Source: Robinsoniella peoriensis (GTDB lineage Bacteria > Bacillota > Clostridia > Lachnospirales > Lachnospiraceae). Taken from it: 64,000 nucleotides of DNA. The notes beneath the pieces are model-generated. The model was not told the origin of the DNA. It ran no database searches and was given only the letters and a program-made list of their open reading frames with translations. The stretch lies in assembly GCF_042680125.1 (NCBI RefSeq), contig NZ_JBHTNY010000035.1; one strand, written 5' to 3'. A program made the translations under genes and the position numbers. Of the stretch, positions 34,356 through 42,440 are shown piece by piece (position 1 is the first letter of the stretch; every line of letters starts with the position of its first letter).

Positions 34356-34449
34356 TGTACAAAGCAAATAAGCATTGTTAATAATCTTTTTCATAACCTG
34401 CCAGTATCTTTAGATATTGGCACTCCCTCTGTATAGGGGTTTTATTTAT
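34356..34449 (+). ncRNA. Small RNA unit 3 of the family
   Basis: Contains GTACAAAGCAAATAAGC near its 5' end, AATCTTTTTCATAACC, hairpin TGCCAGTATC-TTTA-GATATTGGCA (34399-34422), and CTCCCTCTGTATAGGGG with a TTTTATTTA end. Its 3' end meets the stop codon of the convergent lysozyme-like gene. Confidence 0.7.
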
Positions 34450-35149
34450 TATAGTAGCGCAAAACATGCGGTACATATTCAGGATCACCGTAAGTAGTCC
34501 AGCCAAGCTGCGCTTTCATCTTATCTGAGTATTCCTGTGCATTCTCCGGAGAGTATCCTCCATAATTTTCCGCTGCCCACGTGGCATATGCATTTCCAAA
34601 ATTATATTCCTGAAGAGCCAGTTTTAATTTATCCATATCGTTGACCGAAGTACACTGCGCTTCCCCGAGGCAATAGGCAAAGGTTTCCACGCCCACCTGA
34701 ATGGAATAATCTACATCTGTAATACTGCCAGGTTCATTTGAGTATTGGGTATTAAAAGGACTTTCGGAGCATTGCATGACATCCGTTCCTTTTCCGGCAC
34801 TTTCCTGCTGCATCATTGCAAGAATCACATCAGAATATTCGGAAATGTCGTATTCTTTACAATATTTTTTGACCTGATCTTCATACTGAAGAACACTTTT
34901 TGTTAATTCGCCTGGCCGGGGAGTTCCTGAAAACAGCAGAAAGCAGGTAAATATGCCTGCCGTCAAAAGTATAAAGCCTATGAGAAACCAGTTACGGCGC
35001 ACCTGCCGCTTTCTTTTTAGCAGCTGTTCCTTTTGGCTCAGACGCTTTTTTGCCGAACTGCGGCTAGTTGAAGATAGCGTTGCGGATATTTTTTTTCTTG
35101 GATTTTTCCGGGTTGCTGATGATTTTGTTGTTTTTTGATAAGCTGCCAT
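34442..35149 (-). CDS. Membrane-anchored lysozyme-like peptidoglycan hydrolase (CwlT N-domain type)
   Basis: A 235-residue protein with a basic, Ser/Lys-rich cytosolic N-terminus, one membrane segment (about residues 53-75, 'NWFLIGFILLTAGIFTCFLLF') and an extracellular lysozyme-like domain with catalytic Glu in 'ILAMMQQESAG' and a conserved 'SIQVGVETFAYCL' and 'LALQEYNFGNAY'. The domain matches CwlT-type muramidases, which cut the glycan. ATG at 35147-35149 follows GAGAGG; the frame is open upstream only because it reads through tRNA-Thr. No mobile-element transfer genes are nearby, unlike typical CwlT. Confidence 0.82.
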   Translation of the reverse strand: MAAYQKTTKSSATRKNPRKKISATLSSTSRSSAKKRLSQKEQLLKRKRQVRRNWFLIGFILLTAGIFTCFLLFSGTPRPGELTKSVLQYEDQVKKYCKEYDISEYSDVILAMMQQESAGKGTDVMQCSESPFNTQYSNEPGSITDVDYSIQVGVETFAYCLGEAQCTSVNDMDKLKLALQEYNFGNAYATWAAENYGGYSPENAQEYSDKMKAQLGWTTYGDPEYVPHVLRYYNK

Positions 35150-35211
35150 AATCCTCTCTTCTGTAAAAACATTCTGAGTAAACGGGTTGCTTAGAAAAGC
35201 AGTTATATACG

Positions 35212-35240
35212 AAAAAAGCCCCGGATATAATCCAGGGCTC
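35212..35240 (-). terminator. Terminator after tRNA-Thr
   Basis: On the minus strand AGCCCTGGA pairs with TCCGGGGCT, followed by TTTTT. Confidence 0.8.
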
Positions 35241-35245
35241 CAAAG

Positions 35246-35318
35246 AGCTGATGACGGGAATCGGACCCGTGACCTCCTCACTACCAATGAGGTGCGCTAC
35301 CGACTGTGCCACATCAGC
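35246..35318 (-). tRNA. tRNA-Thr (anticodon GGT)
   Basis: A 73-nt cloverleaf on the minus strand. Acceptor GCTGATG pairs with CATCAGC, the anticodon stem is CCTCA/TGAGG and loop TTGGTAG gives GGT. T arm contains GGTCCGATTCC. CCA is not encoded. Confidence 0.92.
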
Positions 35319-35435
35319 CTGCGATATAAATAACCGCTACAGTTAAGAATTCTATCATAAGTTACTGCGCTTGTCAACGAATTTTTTAAAAAATTGATAA
35401 AATTCTGCATATTTCTTTTTATGTGCAAAGAGGAG

Positions 35436-35471
35436 TGCAATAAAATAAGCCGATGCTATACACATCGGCTT
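35436..35471 (-). terminator. Terminator of the cold-shock gene
   Basis: On the minus strand AAGCCGATG and CATCGGCTT pair around TGTATAG, followed by ATTTTATT. Confidence 0.8.
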
Positions 35472-35513
35472 AAATGATCTAATAAATGATCGGATTTTTA
35501 TTTGAGTAGCTGA

Positions 35514-35717
35514 TTAAGCTGCACAAACGTTAACTGCCTGCATACCGCGGTTTCCCTGAGCGATATCGAAAGTTACTTTCTGTCCGTCTTCTAAAGATTT
35601 GAATCCTTCAGTAGCAATTCCTGAAAAATGTACGAAGAATTCTTCGCCTGTGCTGTCGTTTGTGATAAATCCAAATCCTTTAGTGCTGTTAAACCATTTT
35701 ACTGTACCGTTATTCAT
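35514..35717 (-). CDS. cspA: Cold-shock domain protein (CspA family)
   Basis: A 67-residue single-stranded nucleic-acid-binding protein. RNP1 is KGFGFI and RNP2 is FFVHF; 'MNNGTVKWFNSTKGFGFI' is a classic CSD start. These proteins melt RNA hairpins and act as antiterminators. GGAGG 8 bp before ATG (35715-35717) decides the start. The 128-nt leader contains a strong hairpin plus U run, suggesting attenuation. A promoter with consensus spacing lies at 35852-35880. Confidence 0.95.
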   Translation of the reverse strand: MNNGTVKWFNSTKGFGFITNDSTGEEFFVHFSGIATEGFKSLEDGQKVTFDIAQGNRGMQAVNVCAA

Positions 35718-35759
35718 AGTAGGTACCTCCAATTATAATATTATATCTTAACATGAAAA

Positions 35760-35820
35760 TAAAAAAAATCACATATTTTTGTAAATCATCAATCAAATTA
35801 GTGACTTACAAAAATATGTG
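35760..35820 (-). promoter_or_regulatory. Attenuator-like hairpin in the cspA leader
   Basis: A perfect 15-bp stem joins CACATATTTTTGTAA and TTACAAAAATATGTG (35770-35784 and 35806-35820 on +). On the minus strand it is followed by A and eight T's, so it resembles a terminator inside the 5' UTR about 30 nt before the ribosome site. Confidence 0.7.
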
Positions 35821-35851
35821 AAGATCAAAAATTCATTCAAAATACTCTCTT

Positions 35852-35880
35852 AATATACCATGTAAACAAAGCGTTGTCAA
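35852..35880 (-). promoter_or_regulatory. cspA promoter
   Basis: On the minus strand TTGACA (35875-35880), 17 bp and TATATT (35852-35857). Confidence 0.9.
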
Positions 35881-35924
35881 GATAAATAAAAAATATTTTA
35901 TTATCAAAGGAATTTAGTTGAATT

Positions 35925-36017
35925 TTACCCCTAAACGGAAGGAAGGCCAGTACCTCATCGATACTGGCGAAAATGAAAAAGATTTAATTTCTTGAAAAAG
36001 TCTTATTGGCTTTTCAT
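35925..36017 (-). ncRNA. Small RNA unit 4 of the family, on the opposite strand
   Basis: On the minus strand it reads AAAAGCCAATAAGACTTTTTC, AAATCTTTTTCAT, hairpin GCCAGTA .. TACTGGC (35946-35968 on +), then CTTCCTTCCGTTTAGGGG. Order and sequence match unit 1 closely, apart from a longer spacer. Confidence 0.7.
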
Positions 36018-36023
36018 ATTTAT

Positions 36024-36088
36024 AATATAAAGGATAGTTGTGAAGAAAGTGTGACAGACGATTGAAGAGTCTGTGAAGAAATTGAAAA
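36024..36088 (-). promoter_or_regulatory. 11-bp-periodic activator sites and -10 of sRNA unit 4
   Basis: On the minus strand TTTTCA, TTCACA, TTCAAT, GTCACA and TTCACA recur every 11 bp (36083 down to 36039 on +). Then 9 bp and TATATT (36024-36029). Confidence 0.75.
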
Positions 36089-36104
36089 GTTTTTAATTGC
36101 CACT

Positions 36105-36134
36105 TTCCTGTGGGTTAAATTTTCTTAACAGGAA
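36105..36134. promoter_or_regulatory. Inverted repeat overlapping the XRE regulator promoter
   Basis: TTCCTGT .. ACAGGAA with inner TTAA .. TTAA, directly before TATAAT at 36136-36141. It is placed as an operator would be, possibly for self-regulation. Confidence 0.45.
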
Positions 36135-36226
36135 CTATAATAGGGCTCCATTGCGGATTTCATTTATATCAGATATACTAGTAATAAGAAATGGCCGTTT
36201 CCATATTTAGAAGAGGAGCATATAAA

Positions 36227-37306
36227 ATGAATATAGGTGAAGTTATCTTAAAGCTAAGAAAGGATAAACAATTAACGCAGGAGCAGCTGGCCCAGGCAAT
36301 TGGCGTTACTGCACCGGCAGTGAGTAAATGGGAGACGGGGAGTACCTATCCGGATATTTTATTGCTGCCGCCCCTTGCCAGAGCACTTGGTACCACAATC
36401 GACCATCTGCTGTCTTATACCCAGGAGCTGGATATAAATATGCTGGATGAAATTATGGCAGATATACGCGTAATATGTCAGGATAAAGGCTTTCGGGAAG
36501 GAATGAAAAAAATTCAATTTTATTTAAAACAGTACTCAAATTCAGAAGAATTGAAAATGAGGGTAATATCCGCTTCCATAATGCTGTCTTATACAATGGA
36601 TCAGGACTTTATGGAAGAAGAATGGGATGAATGGGGAAATCAGCTGGAAAAACTGGCTAAGGAAATAGTGGGTTCTTCCAATCCGTTAATTCGTGAAAAT
36701 GCCAAGGTGTATCTGGTTACGAGATGCATGGAAGCGGAAAAATACGATGAGGCAGAAGCATATTTGGATTCCATACCACAGCAGCAGATTGATCCTTCAC
36801 AGCTGCGGCCCAGTATCTATCTGAAAAAGGGAGATTATAAAAAGGCAGAGAAACTATTGCAATCCAATTTGTTGTCCGGTATCCGAAATGCAGAAATGGC
36901 ATTGCTTTCTCTGACTGCAACCGCCAGAAAAACACAAAATTTAGAAAGAGCATTTGAATATGCAAGGGCAGGATGTGAGATAGAAGAGATCTTTGGAAGC
37001 GGAGGCTGTCTGTTTGCATGGGAAAAAATTACCCAGTTGTATTTGGAAACTTATCATGAGGAAGAAGCATTAAAGAGTATCATAAAATATATGGATCATA
37101 TTCGGGAAATGGATTATTCTTTCCAGGACCGGGTTTACTTTGACACAGTCACATTGGACTGTAATGAAAACCAGGGTCAGGTAAAAGGAATAAAACAATC
37201 CCAGTTAAATCTACTGATGTCAGACGAGAGATATGAAAAACTGCGTGGATATGAGGCATTTCAGGAGGCAGTACAAAAACTCAAAGAACATATTGAGGCA
37301 TTATAA
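36227..37306 (+). CDS. XRE-type transcriptional regulator with helical C-terminal domain
   Basis: A 359-residue protein with an N-terminal helix-turn-helix (residues about 3-58, 'LRKDKQLTQEQLAQAIGVTAPAVSKWETG') and a long alpha-helical region with TPR-like repeats ('YDEAEAYLDSIP', 'GDYKKAEKLLQSN'). Such regulators often sense peptides or small molecules through the TPR domain. AGAGGAG supports ATG 36227. An inverted repeat overlaps its promoter, and it is divergent from sRNA unit 4. Targets are unknown. Confidence 0.82.
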   Translation: MNIGEVILKLRKDKQLTQEQLAQAIGVTAPAVSKWETGSTYPDILLLPPLARALGTTIDHLLSYTQELDINMLDEIMADIRVICQDKGFREGMKKIQFYLKQYSNSEELKMRVISASIMLSYTMDQDFMEEEWDEWGNQLEKLAKEIVGSSNPLIRENAKVYLVTRCMEAEKYDEAEAYLDSIPQQQIDPSQLRPSIYLKKGDYKKAEKLLQSNLLSGIRNAEMALLSLTATARKTQNLERAFEYARAGCEIEEIFGSGGCLFAWEKITQLYLETYHEEEALKSIIKYMDHIREMDYSFQDRVYFDTVTLDCNENQGQVKGIKQSQLNLLMSDERYEKLRGYEAFQEAVQKLKEHIEAL

Positions 37307-37321
37307 AAGAAAGGGAATGCG

Positions 37322-37350
37322 TTGACTTTCCGGACAGCAGGCATTACACT
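37322..37350 (+). promoter_or_regulatory. truA promoter
   Basis: TTGACT (37322-37327), 17 bp and TACACT (37345-37350). Confidence 0.7.
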
Positions 37351-37411
37351 GTAACTATTAAAGAAATGCTGATTGCATTTTAGAATGCAGTGAAAGATAG
37401 GAGCAGTGTAT

Positions 37412-38149
37412 ATGAATTATAAAATGATAGTCCAATATGATGGAACCAGGTATGATGGATGGCAGAAACAGGGGAATACGGATGATACGATACAAGGCAA
37501 GCTGGAGGCAATATTATCAAAAATGGCAGGAATGCCGATTGAAGTCCAGGGGGCAGGAAGAACAGATGCAGGTGTACATGCCCTTGGACAGACGGCTAAT
37601 TTCCATCTTCCAAAGGGATGTGTCTTAACAGAGGATATCCGTGATTACCTGAATAAATACCTGCCGGAGGATATTGGGATTCTTGAAGTGACAGAGACAG
37701 CGGAGCGATTTCACAGCCGTCTGAATGCGAAGGAAAAAGTGTATCGTTACCGGATTTCTACCAGTACATTGAAAAATGTATTTGAGCGAAAGTACATTTA
37801 TCCACTTGATGAACATCTGAATGTGAAAGCCATGCGTGAAGCAGCGGAAGCGTTAATTGGAACTCACGATTTTAAAAGCTTCTGTTCGAATAAAAGAATG
37901 AAAAAATCCTCAGTCCGGAAGTTAATTAAAATAGAAATTACAGAACTGGAAGGGGAATTGCAAATTAATTTTACAGGCGAAGGATTTTTGTACAATATGG
38001 TACGGATCATGACGGGAACGCTGATAGAAGTGGGACAGGGAAAACGCTCGCCAAAAAAGATGACAGAGATTCTTGAGGGGAAAGACCGCTCTCTGGCTGG
38101 TATTACGGCTCCAGCCAGAGGGTTGTGTCTGGTTAAGGTTTCGTATTAG
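37412..38149 (+). CDS. truA: tRNA pseudouridine(38-40) synthase TruA
   Basis: A 245-residue RNA-modifying enzyme. The catalytic Asp lies in 'GAGRTDAGVHA' and 'FKSFCSNKRM' and 'GEGFLYNMVRIMTGTLIEVGQG' are further family motifs. It converts uridines 38-40 in the anticodon arm. ATG 37412 follows TAGGAG; a GTG at 37406 is too close. Its last 17 bp overlap the end of the convergent aminotransferase gene. Confidence 0.95.
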   Translation: MNYKMIVQYDGTRYDGWQKQGNTDDTIQGKLEAILSKMAGMPIEVQGAGRTDAGVHALGQTANFHLPKGCVLTEDIRDYLNKYLPEDIGILEVTETAERFHSRLNAKEKVYRYRISTSTLKNVFERKYIYPLDEHLNVKAMREAAEALIGTHDFKSFCSNKRMKKSSVRKLIKIEITELEGELQINFTGEGFLYNMVRIMTGTLIEVGQGKRSPKKMTEILEGKDRSLAGITAPARGLCLVKVSY

Positions 38150-39248
38150 CATCATCAAATAGTTCATGTATACACATAAGCAGTTCTCTGTTTTTTACTG
38201 CTGACATAAAACAAAACCGGAAATACTGATTTCCCAAAAATGGAAATGTAGAACAGTCCCGGATCATAAGTCCTCTGCGAATGGCATACTCAAAGACATC
38301 CTTTGAGGTTATGCCATTTTTTAATATACGAACCAGTATAAAGTTTGCAGTGGGCGGATAAGCTTTAATTCCGTTTATGAGAGATAGCTCATGAACAATA
38401 TTGTCCCGTTCTGAAAAGATAAGTTTTTTTGAAGCTGAAATATATTCCGTATCAGAAAACATCAGTTTTCCCGCAGCCTCTGCAAGGCTATTGATTGTCC
38501 AGGGATTTTTCTTTTTGTTAACTTCTTTGATAAGATCCAGGTTGCCCGTTATGGCATATCCGAGACGAAGGCCGGGAGCAGCAAAGAATTTGGAAATGCC
38601 CCTCAATATTACAATGTTATTGTAATAATCGGTCAGTGGAACGCTGGTAATTTCCAAATGATCCGGTACAAATTCTACATATGTTTCATCCACCATAACG
38701 AAGATATCATTCTGTTTACAACAGTCTAGAATTTTACGCATATCATTGCGGCAGATTGATGTAGAGGTAGGATTATTGGGATTACATAAAATCAGCAGGT
38801 CAATCTGTTCATTTAATTTATTCATCAGGTCATCCGCCTGCATCTGAAAATCATTGGATTCTTTCAGTGGATAGTAGAGGGAGATACCGCCGTCCAGAGA
38901 GATTTCACGTTCATATTCGGAATAAGTGGGCCCCAGTATCATCGCTTTTTTCGGATGCCGTATCTGTATCATCAGGGAGATTAATTCCGTTGAACCATTT
39001 CCAACGATGATGTGATCCGGATCACAGCCTGCATAGGTTCCGATGGCCCTGCGAAGTGCGGTATATTCCCGATCCGGATAAGTGGTAATAACATCTATGT
39101 GGGCGGCCAGAGTCTGGCGCAGCTTGGGCGAAACTCCCAGGGGGTTTACATTGGCGCTAAAACTGGTAATGTTTTCTTTTTTAATGCCATAGGCATATTC
39201 AATTGTTTCTAAGTCACTTCCATGAAAATGGTCTGCGGGGGTTAGCAT
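38133..39248 (-). CDS. PLP-dependent class I/II aminotransferase (HisC/CobD-like)
   Basis: A 371-residue fold-type I PLP enzyme. 'SANVNPLGVSP' near the N-terminus, 'GNGSTELI', 'LCNPNNPTST', 'VMVDETYVEF' and the PLP lysine in 'LRGISKFFAAPGLRLGYA' are visible. The HGSD/NVNPLG start recalls L-threonine-O-3-phosphate decarboxylase (CobD) and histidinol-phosphate aminotransferases. No cobalamin or histidine genes are near, so the substrate is open. ATG 39248 is preferred since AAAGGAAAGG lies 9 bp upstream; ATG 39257 directly abuts it. It follows a LUD-domain gene on the same strand. Confidence 0.78.
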   Translation of the reverse strand: MLTPADHFHGSDLETIEYAYGIKKENITSFSANVNPLGVSPKLRQTLAAHIDVITTYPDREYTALRRAIGTYAGCDPDHIIVGNGSTELISLMIQIRHPKKAMILGPTYSEYEREISLDGGISLYYPLKESNDFQMQADDLMNKLNEQIDLLILCNPNNPTSTSICRNDMRKILDCCKQNDIFVMVDETYVEFVPDHLEITSVPLTDYYNNIVILRGISKFFAAPGLRLGYAITGNLDLIKEVNKKKNPWTINSLAEAAGKLMFSDTEYISASKKLIFSERDNIVHELSLINGIKAYPPTANFILVRILKNGITSKDVFEYAIRRGLMIRDCSTFPFLGNQYFRFCFMSAVKNRELLMCIHELFDDANTKP

Positions 39249-39308
39249 AGTGTTCATCCTTTCCTTTGGCATATCTGAATGTTTTATGATTAAATCCGGT
39301 ATGAAACA

Positions 39309-39944
39309 TCAATAACCAAGATTTTCTCCAATCAGGATTACTTTAATACGCCCTTTGAATCGATTATAGCGAATAATCAGTGTCTGACTGCAGATACATT
39401 CCTTAGAAGTACAGTCTGAACAGACGCCAGTCAGTCCGCAGGGGGTTTTCATTTTCAGACGCATTGCGTTTGGCGGTGCGGCTTGGGTATGTATACGTTC
39501 CAGGGCACTTGCCTCGTCTTTGGCAGCTTTATTCATGCCCACCAGTAATATAACATGGTCAGGTCCATAAGTCAGGGCGGCAACCCGGTTTCCGGTACCA
39601 TCGATGTTGACCAGTTTACCGTCCAGCGTGATGGCATTGGAGCTCATAAAATAATAATCTGCACTCAATGCCTGACGATACATGGCTTTGGTTTCTTCGG
39701 GGGTTACAGCCTGTGAACGGTCAATCAGTGTCAGACCGGAGGCTTTCAGGGCATCCATCATCCCGCATTCAGTCAGTGTCATAGAGCCTCCCCAGGATAC
39801 AACAGCACAATCCGGTAAGAAACTCATTGCCTTTTTAACTGCGCTTTTGCTGTCAGGGCAGTAGTAACCCTCCATATTTCGTTTTTCCAGGTTCTTAATA
39901 ATGATTGAAGCCTGTTTTTCATAGAATTCCTGCATAGGTGTCAT
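39309..39944 (-). CDS. LUD-domain (lactate utilisation protein C-like) protein
   Basis: A 211-residue LUD protein: 'VVSWGGSMTLTECGMMDAL', 'DYYFMSSNAITLDGKLVNIDGTGNRVAAL' and 'VILLVGMNKAAKDE' are typical of the stand-alone DUF162 family found in anaerobes. A C-terminal CxxC...C cluster (CGLTGVCSDCTSKECIC) may bind a metal or Fe-S centre. LutC proteins work with LutA/B in lactate oxidation, but these are absent, so that role is not supported here. AAAGGAG precedes ATG 39944. The aminotransferase follows about 60 bp downstream. Confidence 0.8.
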   Translation of the reverse strand: MTPMQEFYEKQASIIIKNLEKRNMEGYYCPDSKSAVKKAMSFLPDCAVVSWGGSMTLTECGMMDALKASGLTLIDRSQAVTPEETKAMYRQALSADYYFMSSNAITLDGKLVNIDGTGNRVAALTYGPDHVILLVGMNKAAKDEASALERIHTQAAPPNAMRLKMKTPCGLTGVCSDCTSKECICSQTLIIRYNRFKGRIKVILIGENLGY

Positions 39945-40103
39945 GAATTTCAATCTCCTTTCTGGTGTAGGGATCAATCTGCAGCTAATTGTTACTGCAA
40001 TTCCTATAATTATATGTTATGATAAGACTTATATAAATTATACGGTGGGATCAGCACCTTGTAAAGGAGTTATTAAGGAGATTCTTTTTGAAAGGATCTA
40101 TTT

Positions 40104-40221
40104 GTTACTGTTCAAACCGTGCCGTGATCAGCGTTGCATGGCATCGGAGCTGGCAAAGTGATGGTCTCAGGGTATCTGTCCCTCGCCGAAGGCGACTTTA
40201 CAAGGATAGGTGCACTGTAAC
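40104..40221. repeat. Foldback element (structured, gene-free)
   Basis: Ends GTTAC and GTAAC are complementary; inside is a hairpin TCGCC-GAA-GGCGA (40183-40195) and other GC-rich stems in otherwise AT-rich sequence. It resembles a small non-autonomous repeat or an RNA. The rest of 39945-40240 shows nothing else clear. Confidence 0.35.
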
Positions 40222-40239
40222 ATCTATTTGAAAAAGAAG

Positions 40240-40268
40240 TTGAAAATAACAGAAACACAAAGTATAAT
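40240..40268 (+). promoter_or_regulatory. argS promoter
   Basis: TTGAAA (40240-40245), 17 bp and TATAAT (40263-40268), giving a leader of about 320 nt. Confidence 0.7.
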
Positions 40269-40293
40269 GTATCAAAGAGACAATTTGCAGAGG

Positions 40294-40315
40294 CAGCCGT
40301 TTGAACGGCTGTTTT
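40294..40315 (+). terminator. Early hairpin with T run in the argS leader
   Basis: CAGCCGT-TTGA-ACGGCTG followed by TTTT. Confidence 0.5.
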
Positions 40316-40420
40316 GCGTGCAATGAATATTGTAAGCAGGTTTACGATATTCGTGCGGTCAAAGTGTGAAAGAAAAACACTTTTAAAGTGTAAACAAGTT
40401 CATACTGCTTATTTGGACAG

Positions 40421-40577
40421 TATCGCAAGCAAGCTTGAGATATGGATGTTCGAAAGGTTGAAAGAAAATTATAAAATAGGTATAAGGTTGAAAGAAAATT
40501 ATGATATAGAAAGGATGCCACGGTGTGATTCTTTCAACCTGTTTTATTGTGGCAGTATTGCAGGCAAGCCTGTAATA
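40421..40577 (+). promoter_or_regulatory. Repeat-rich argS leader with competing pairings
   Basis: A 19-nt direct repeat (AAGGTTGAAAGAAAATTAT) lies at 40454-40472 and 40484-40502. Either copy can pair with TTCTTTCAACCT (40529-40540), which is followed by GTTTTATT. Two similar hairpins bracket the region: TATCGCAAGC/GCTTGAGATA (40421-40442) and TATTGCAGGC/GCCTGTAATA (40556-40577). An attenuator is plausible; T-box motifs are not present. Confidence 0.45.
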
Positions 40578-40593
40578 TGCAATAGGTATAAAT

Positions 40594-42360
40594 ATGAAAA
40601 AAATTATTGATATGATTACGGATGAAATGACAGTCGCTTTTACCGAGGCAGGATATGATGCATCTTATGCAAAAGTAACCATCTCTAATCGTCCGGATCT
40701 GTGCGAATACCAGTGTAACGGAGCAATGGCAGCTGCTAAAGTGTATAAGAAAGCGCCGATTATGATTGCCAACGGAGTTGTGGAGAAGCTGGCACAAAGT
40801 GAAGTGTTTGAAGAAGTAAATGCGGTGAATCCGGGTTTTATTAATTTGAAATTGACAAAAGAATATCTGGCTGCGTATATGAGAGAAATGCAGGCAGATG
40901 AATATTTATCCATAGAGAAGACGAAAGAGCCAAAGAAAATTATTATTGATTACGGCGGTCCAAATGTTGCAAAACCACTTCACGTAGGTCATCTGCGTTC
41001 TGCCATTATCGGGGAAAGCATTAAGCGAATGGGAAAGTTCCTGGGACACGAAATGATCGGAGATGTACATCTTGGTGACTGGGGGCTTCAGATGGGACTG
41101 ATTATAACAGAACTCAAGAAGAGAAAACCGGAACTGGTGTATTTTGATGAAAACTTTACCGGTGAGTATCCTGCACAAGCACCATTTACCATTTCCGAAT
41201 TGGAAGAAATTTATCCTGCGGCAAGTACTTATTCAAAAGAACACCCGGAATATAAAGAGGAAGCAATGCAGGCAACTTATCTGCTTCAGCAAGGGCACCG
41301 GGGATACCAGGGGATCTTAAAACATATCCTGGAGGTATCTGTTACGGACTTGAAGAGAAATTATGAAAATTTAAATGTTCATTTTGATTTATGGAAAGGC
41401 GAGTCTGATGCTCAGCCTTACATTCCGGACATGGTTCAGTATATGAAAGAAAATGGATATGCGCATATTGATGACGGTGCGTTGGTAGTAGATGTCAAAG
41501 AAGAAACAGATACCAAAGAGATTCCGCCATGTATGATATTAAAATCAGATGGAGCGTCTCTTTATAATACAACTGACCTGGCTACAATTGTAGAACGTAT
41601 GAAGCTATATCATCCGGATCATATTATTTATGTGGTAGACAAGCGCCAGGAGTTATATTTCACACAGGTATTTCGCTGTGCAAGAAAGACAAAGCTTATT
41701 CAGGACGATACGGATCTGACCTTTGTAGGCTTTGGTACTATGAACGGAAAAGATGGTAAGCCTTTTAAGACCCGTGAAGGCGGCGTTATGAGACTGGAAA
41801 ACCTGATCACCAGCATTAATGATGAAATGTTCCGTAAAATAACAGAAAATCATGAAATTGATCCGGAAGAGGCCAGAAAGACGGCTAAGATTGTTGGTCT
41901 GTCCGCAGTTAAATATGGAGACTTATCCAACCAGGCTTCAAAAGATTATGTATTTGATGTGGATCGTTTTACATCATTCGAAGGAAATACAGGCCCATAT
42001 ATCCTTTATACCATTGTTCGTATAAAATCTATACTGAACAAATATCAGGAAAATGGGGGAAAATTAGGAGTCTATGCAATTGGTGAACCGGTAAGCGACA
42101 GTGAAAAATCACTGATGCTTGAATTATCCAAGTTTAACAATGTAATGGAAAATGCATTTGAGGAAATCGCACCCCACAAGATCTGCTCTTATATCTATGA
42201 TCTGGCAAATGCGTTTAACCGCTTTTATCATGAGACAAAAATTTTGTCAGAAGAGGACGAGAAACAAAAAGGAAGCTATATCCAGCTGCTTCTGCTGGCA
42301 AGAGACGTACTGGAAAGCTGTATTGATGTCTTAGGATTTTCTGCACCTGAGAGAATGTAA
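40594..42360 (+). CDS. argS: Arginine--tRNA ligase
   Basis: A 588-residue class I synthetase. N-terminal Add1 domain, ATP site 'YGGPNVAKPLHVGHLRSAIIGE' (HVGH), and C-terminal anticodon-binding domain ending 'LLLLARDVLESCIDVLGFSAPERM'. The KMSKS loop is replaced by 'FKTREGGVMRLENL', as in the many ArgRS that lack it. It charges tRNA-Arg in the cytosol. The ribosome site is weak (AGG), and a hairpin lies directly before the start, so translation may be controlled. Confidence 0.96.
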   Translation: MKKIIDMITDEMTVAFTEAGYDASYAKVTISNRPDLCEYQCNGAMAAAKVYKKAPIMIANGVVEKLAQSEVFEEVNAVNPGFINLKLTKEYLAAYMREMQADEYLSIEKTKEPKKIIIDYGGPNVAKPLHVGHLRSAIIGESIKRMGKFLGHEMIGDVHLGDWGLQMGLIITELKKRKPELVYFDENFTGEYPAQAPFTISELEEIYPAASTYSKEHPEYKEEAMQATYLLQQGHRGYQGILKHILEVSVTDLKRNYENLNVHFDLWKGESDAQPYIPDMVQYMKENGYAHIDDGALVVDVKEETDTKEIPPCMILKSDGASLYNTTDLATIVERMKLYHPDHIIYVVDKRQELYFTQVFRCARKTKLIQDDTDLTFVGFGTMNGKDGKPFKTREGGVMRLENLITSINDEMFRKITENHEIDPEEARKTAKIVGLSAVKYGDLSNQASKDYVFDVDRFTSFEGNTGPYILYTIVRIKSILNKYQENGGKLGVYAIGEPVSDSEKSLMLELSKFNNVMENAFEEIAPHKICSYIYDLANAFNRFYHETKILSEEDEKQKGSYIQLLLLARDVLESCIDVLGFSAPERM

Positions 42361-42366
42361 AATAGC

Positions 42367-42400
42367 AGAGCCTGTCTGAAAACTTGTGGACAGGCTCTGA
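42367..42400 (+). terminator. Hairpin after argS, probable terminator
   Basis: AGAGCCTGTC and GACAGGCTCT form a perfect 10-bp stem but only GAAACG follows, so termination is uncertain. Confidence 0.5.
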
Positions 42401-42440
42401 AACGTATTCTATGTTATGTAAACTTTGTGCATACTGCCAC

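Noticed and set aside
35150..35287. N-terminal extension of the lysozyme-like protein
   Set aside because: The extra frame reads through the tRNA-Thr gene and its terminator; a normal RBS and ATG exist at 35149.
40377..40391. ACACTTTTAAAGTGT palindrome as an operator
   Set aside because: It lies downstream of the argS promoter inside the leader; with its AT-rich context it may be only a small hairpin. Not enough support to call a site.
40500..40545. T-box riboswitch before argS
   Set aside because: AGGATGCCACGGTG only loosely recalls the T-box sequence and lacks the TGG needed to pair with the tRNA CCA end; no specifier loop was found.
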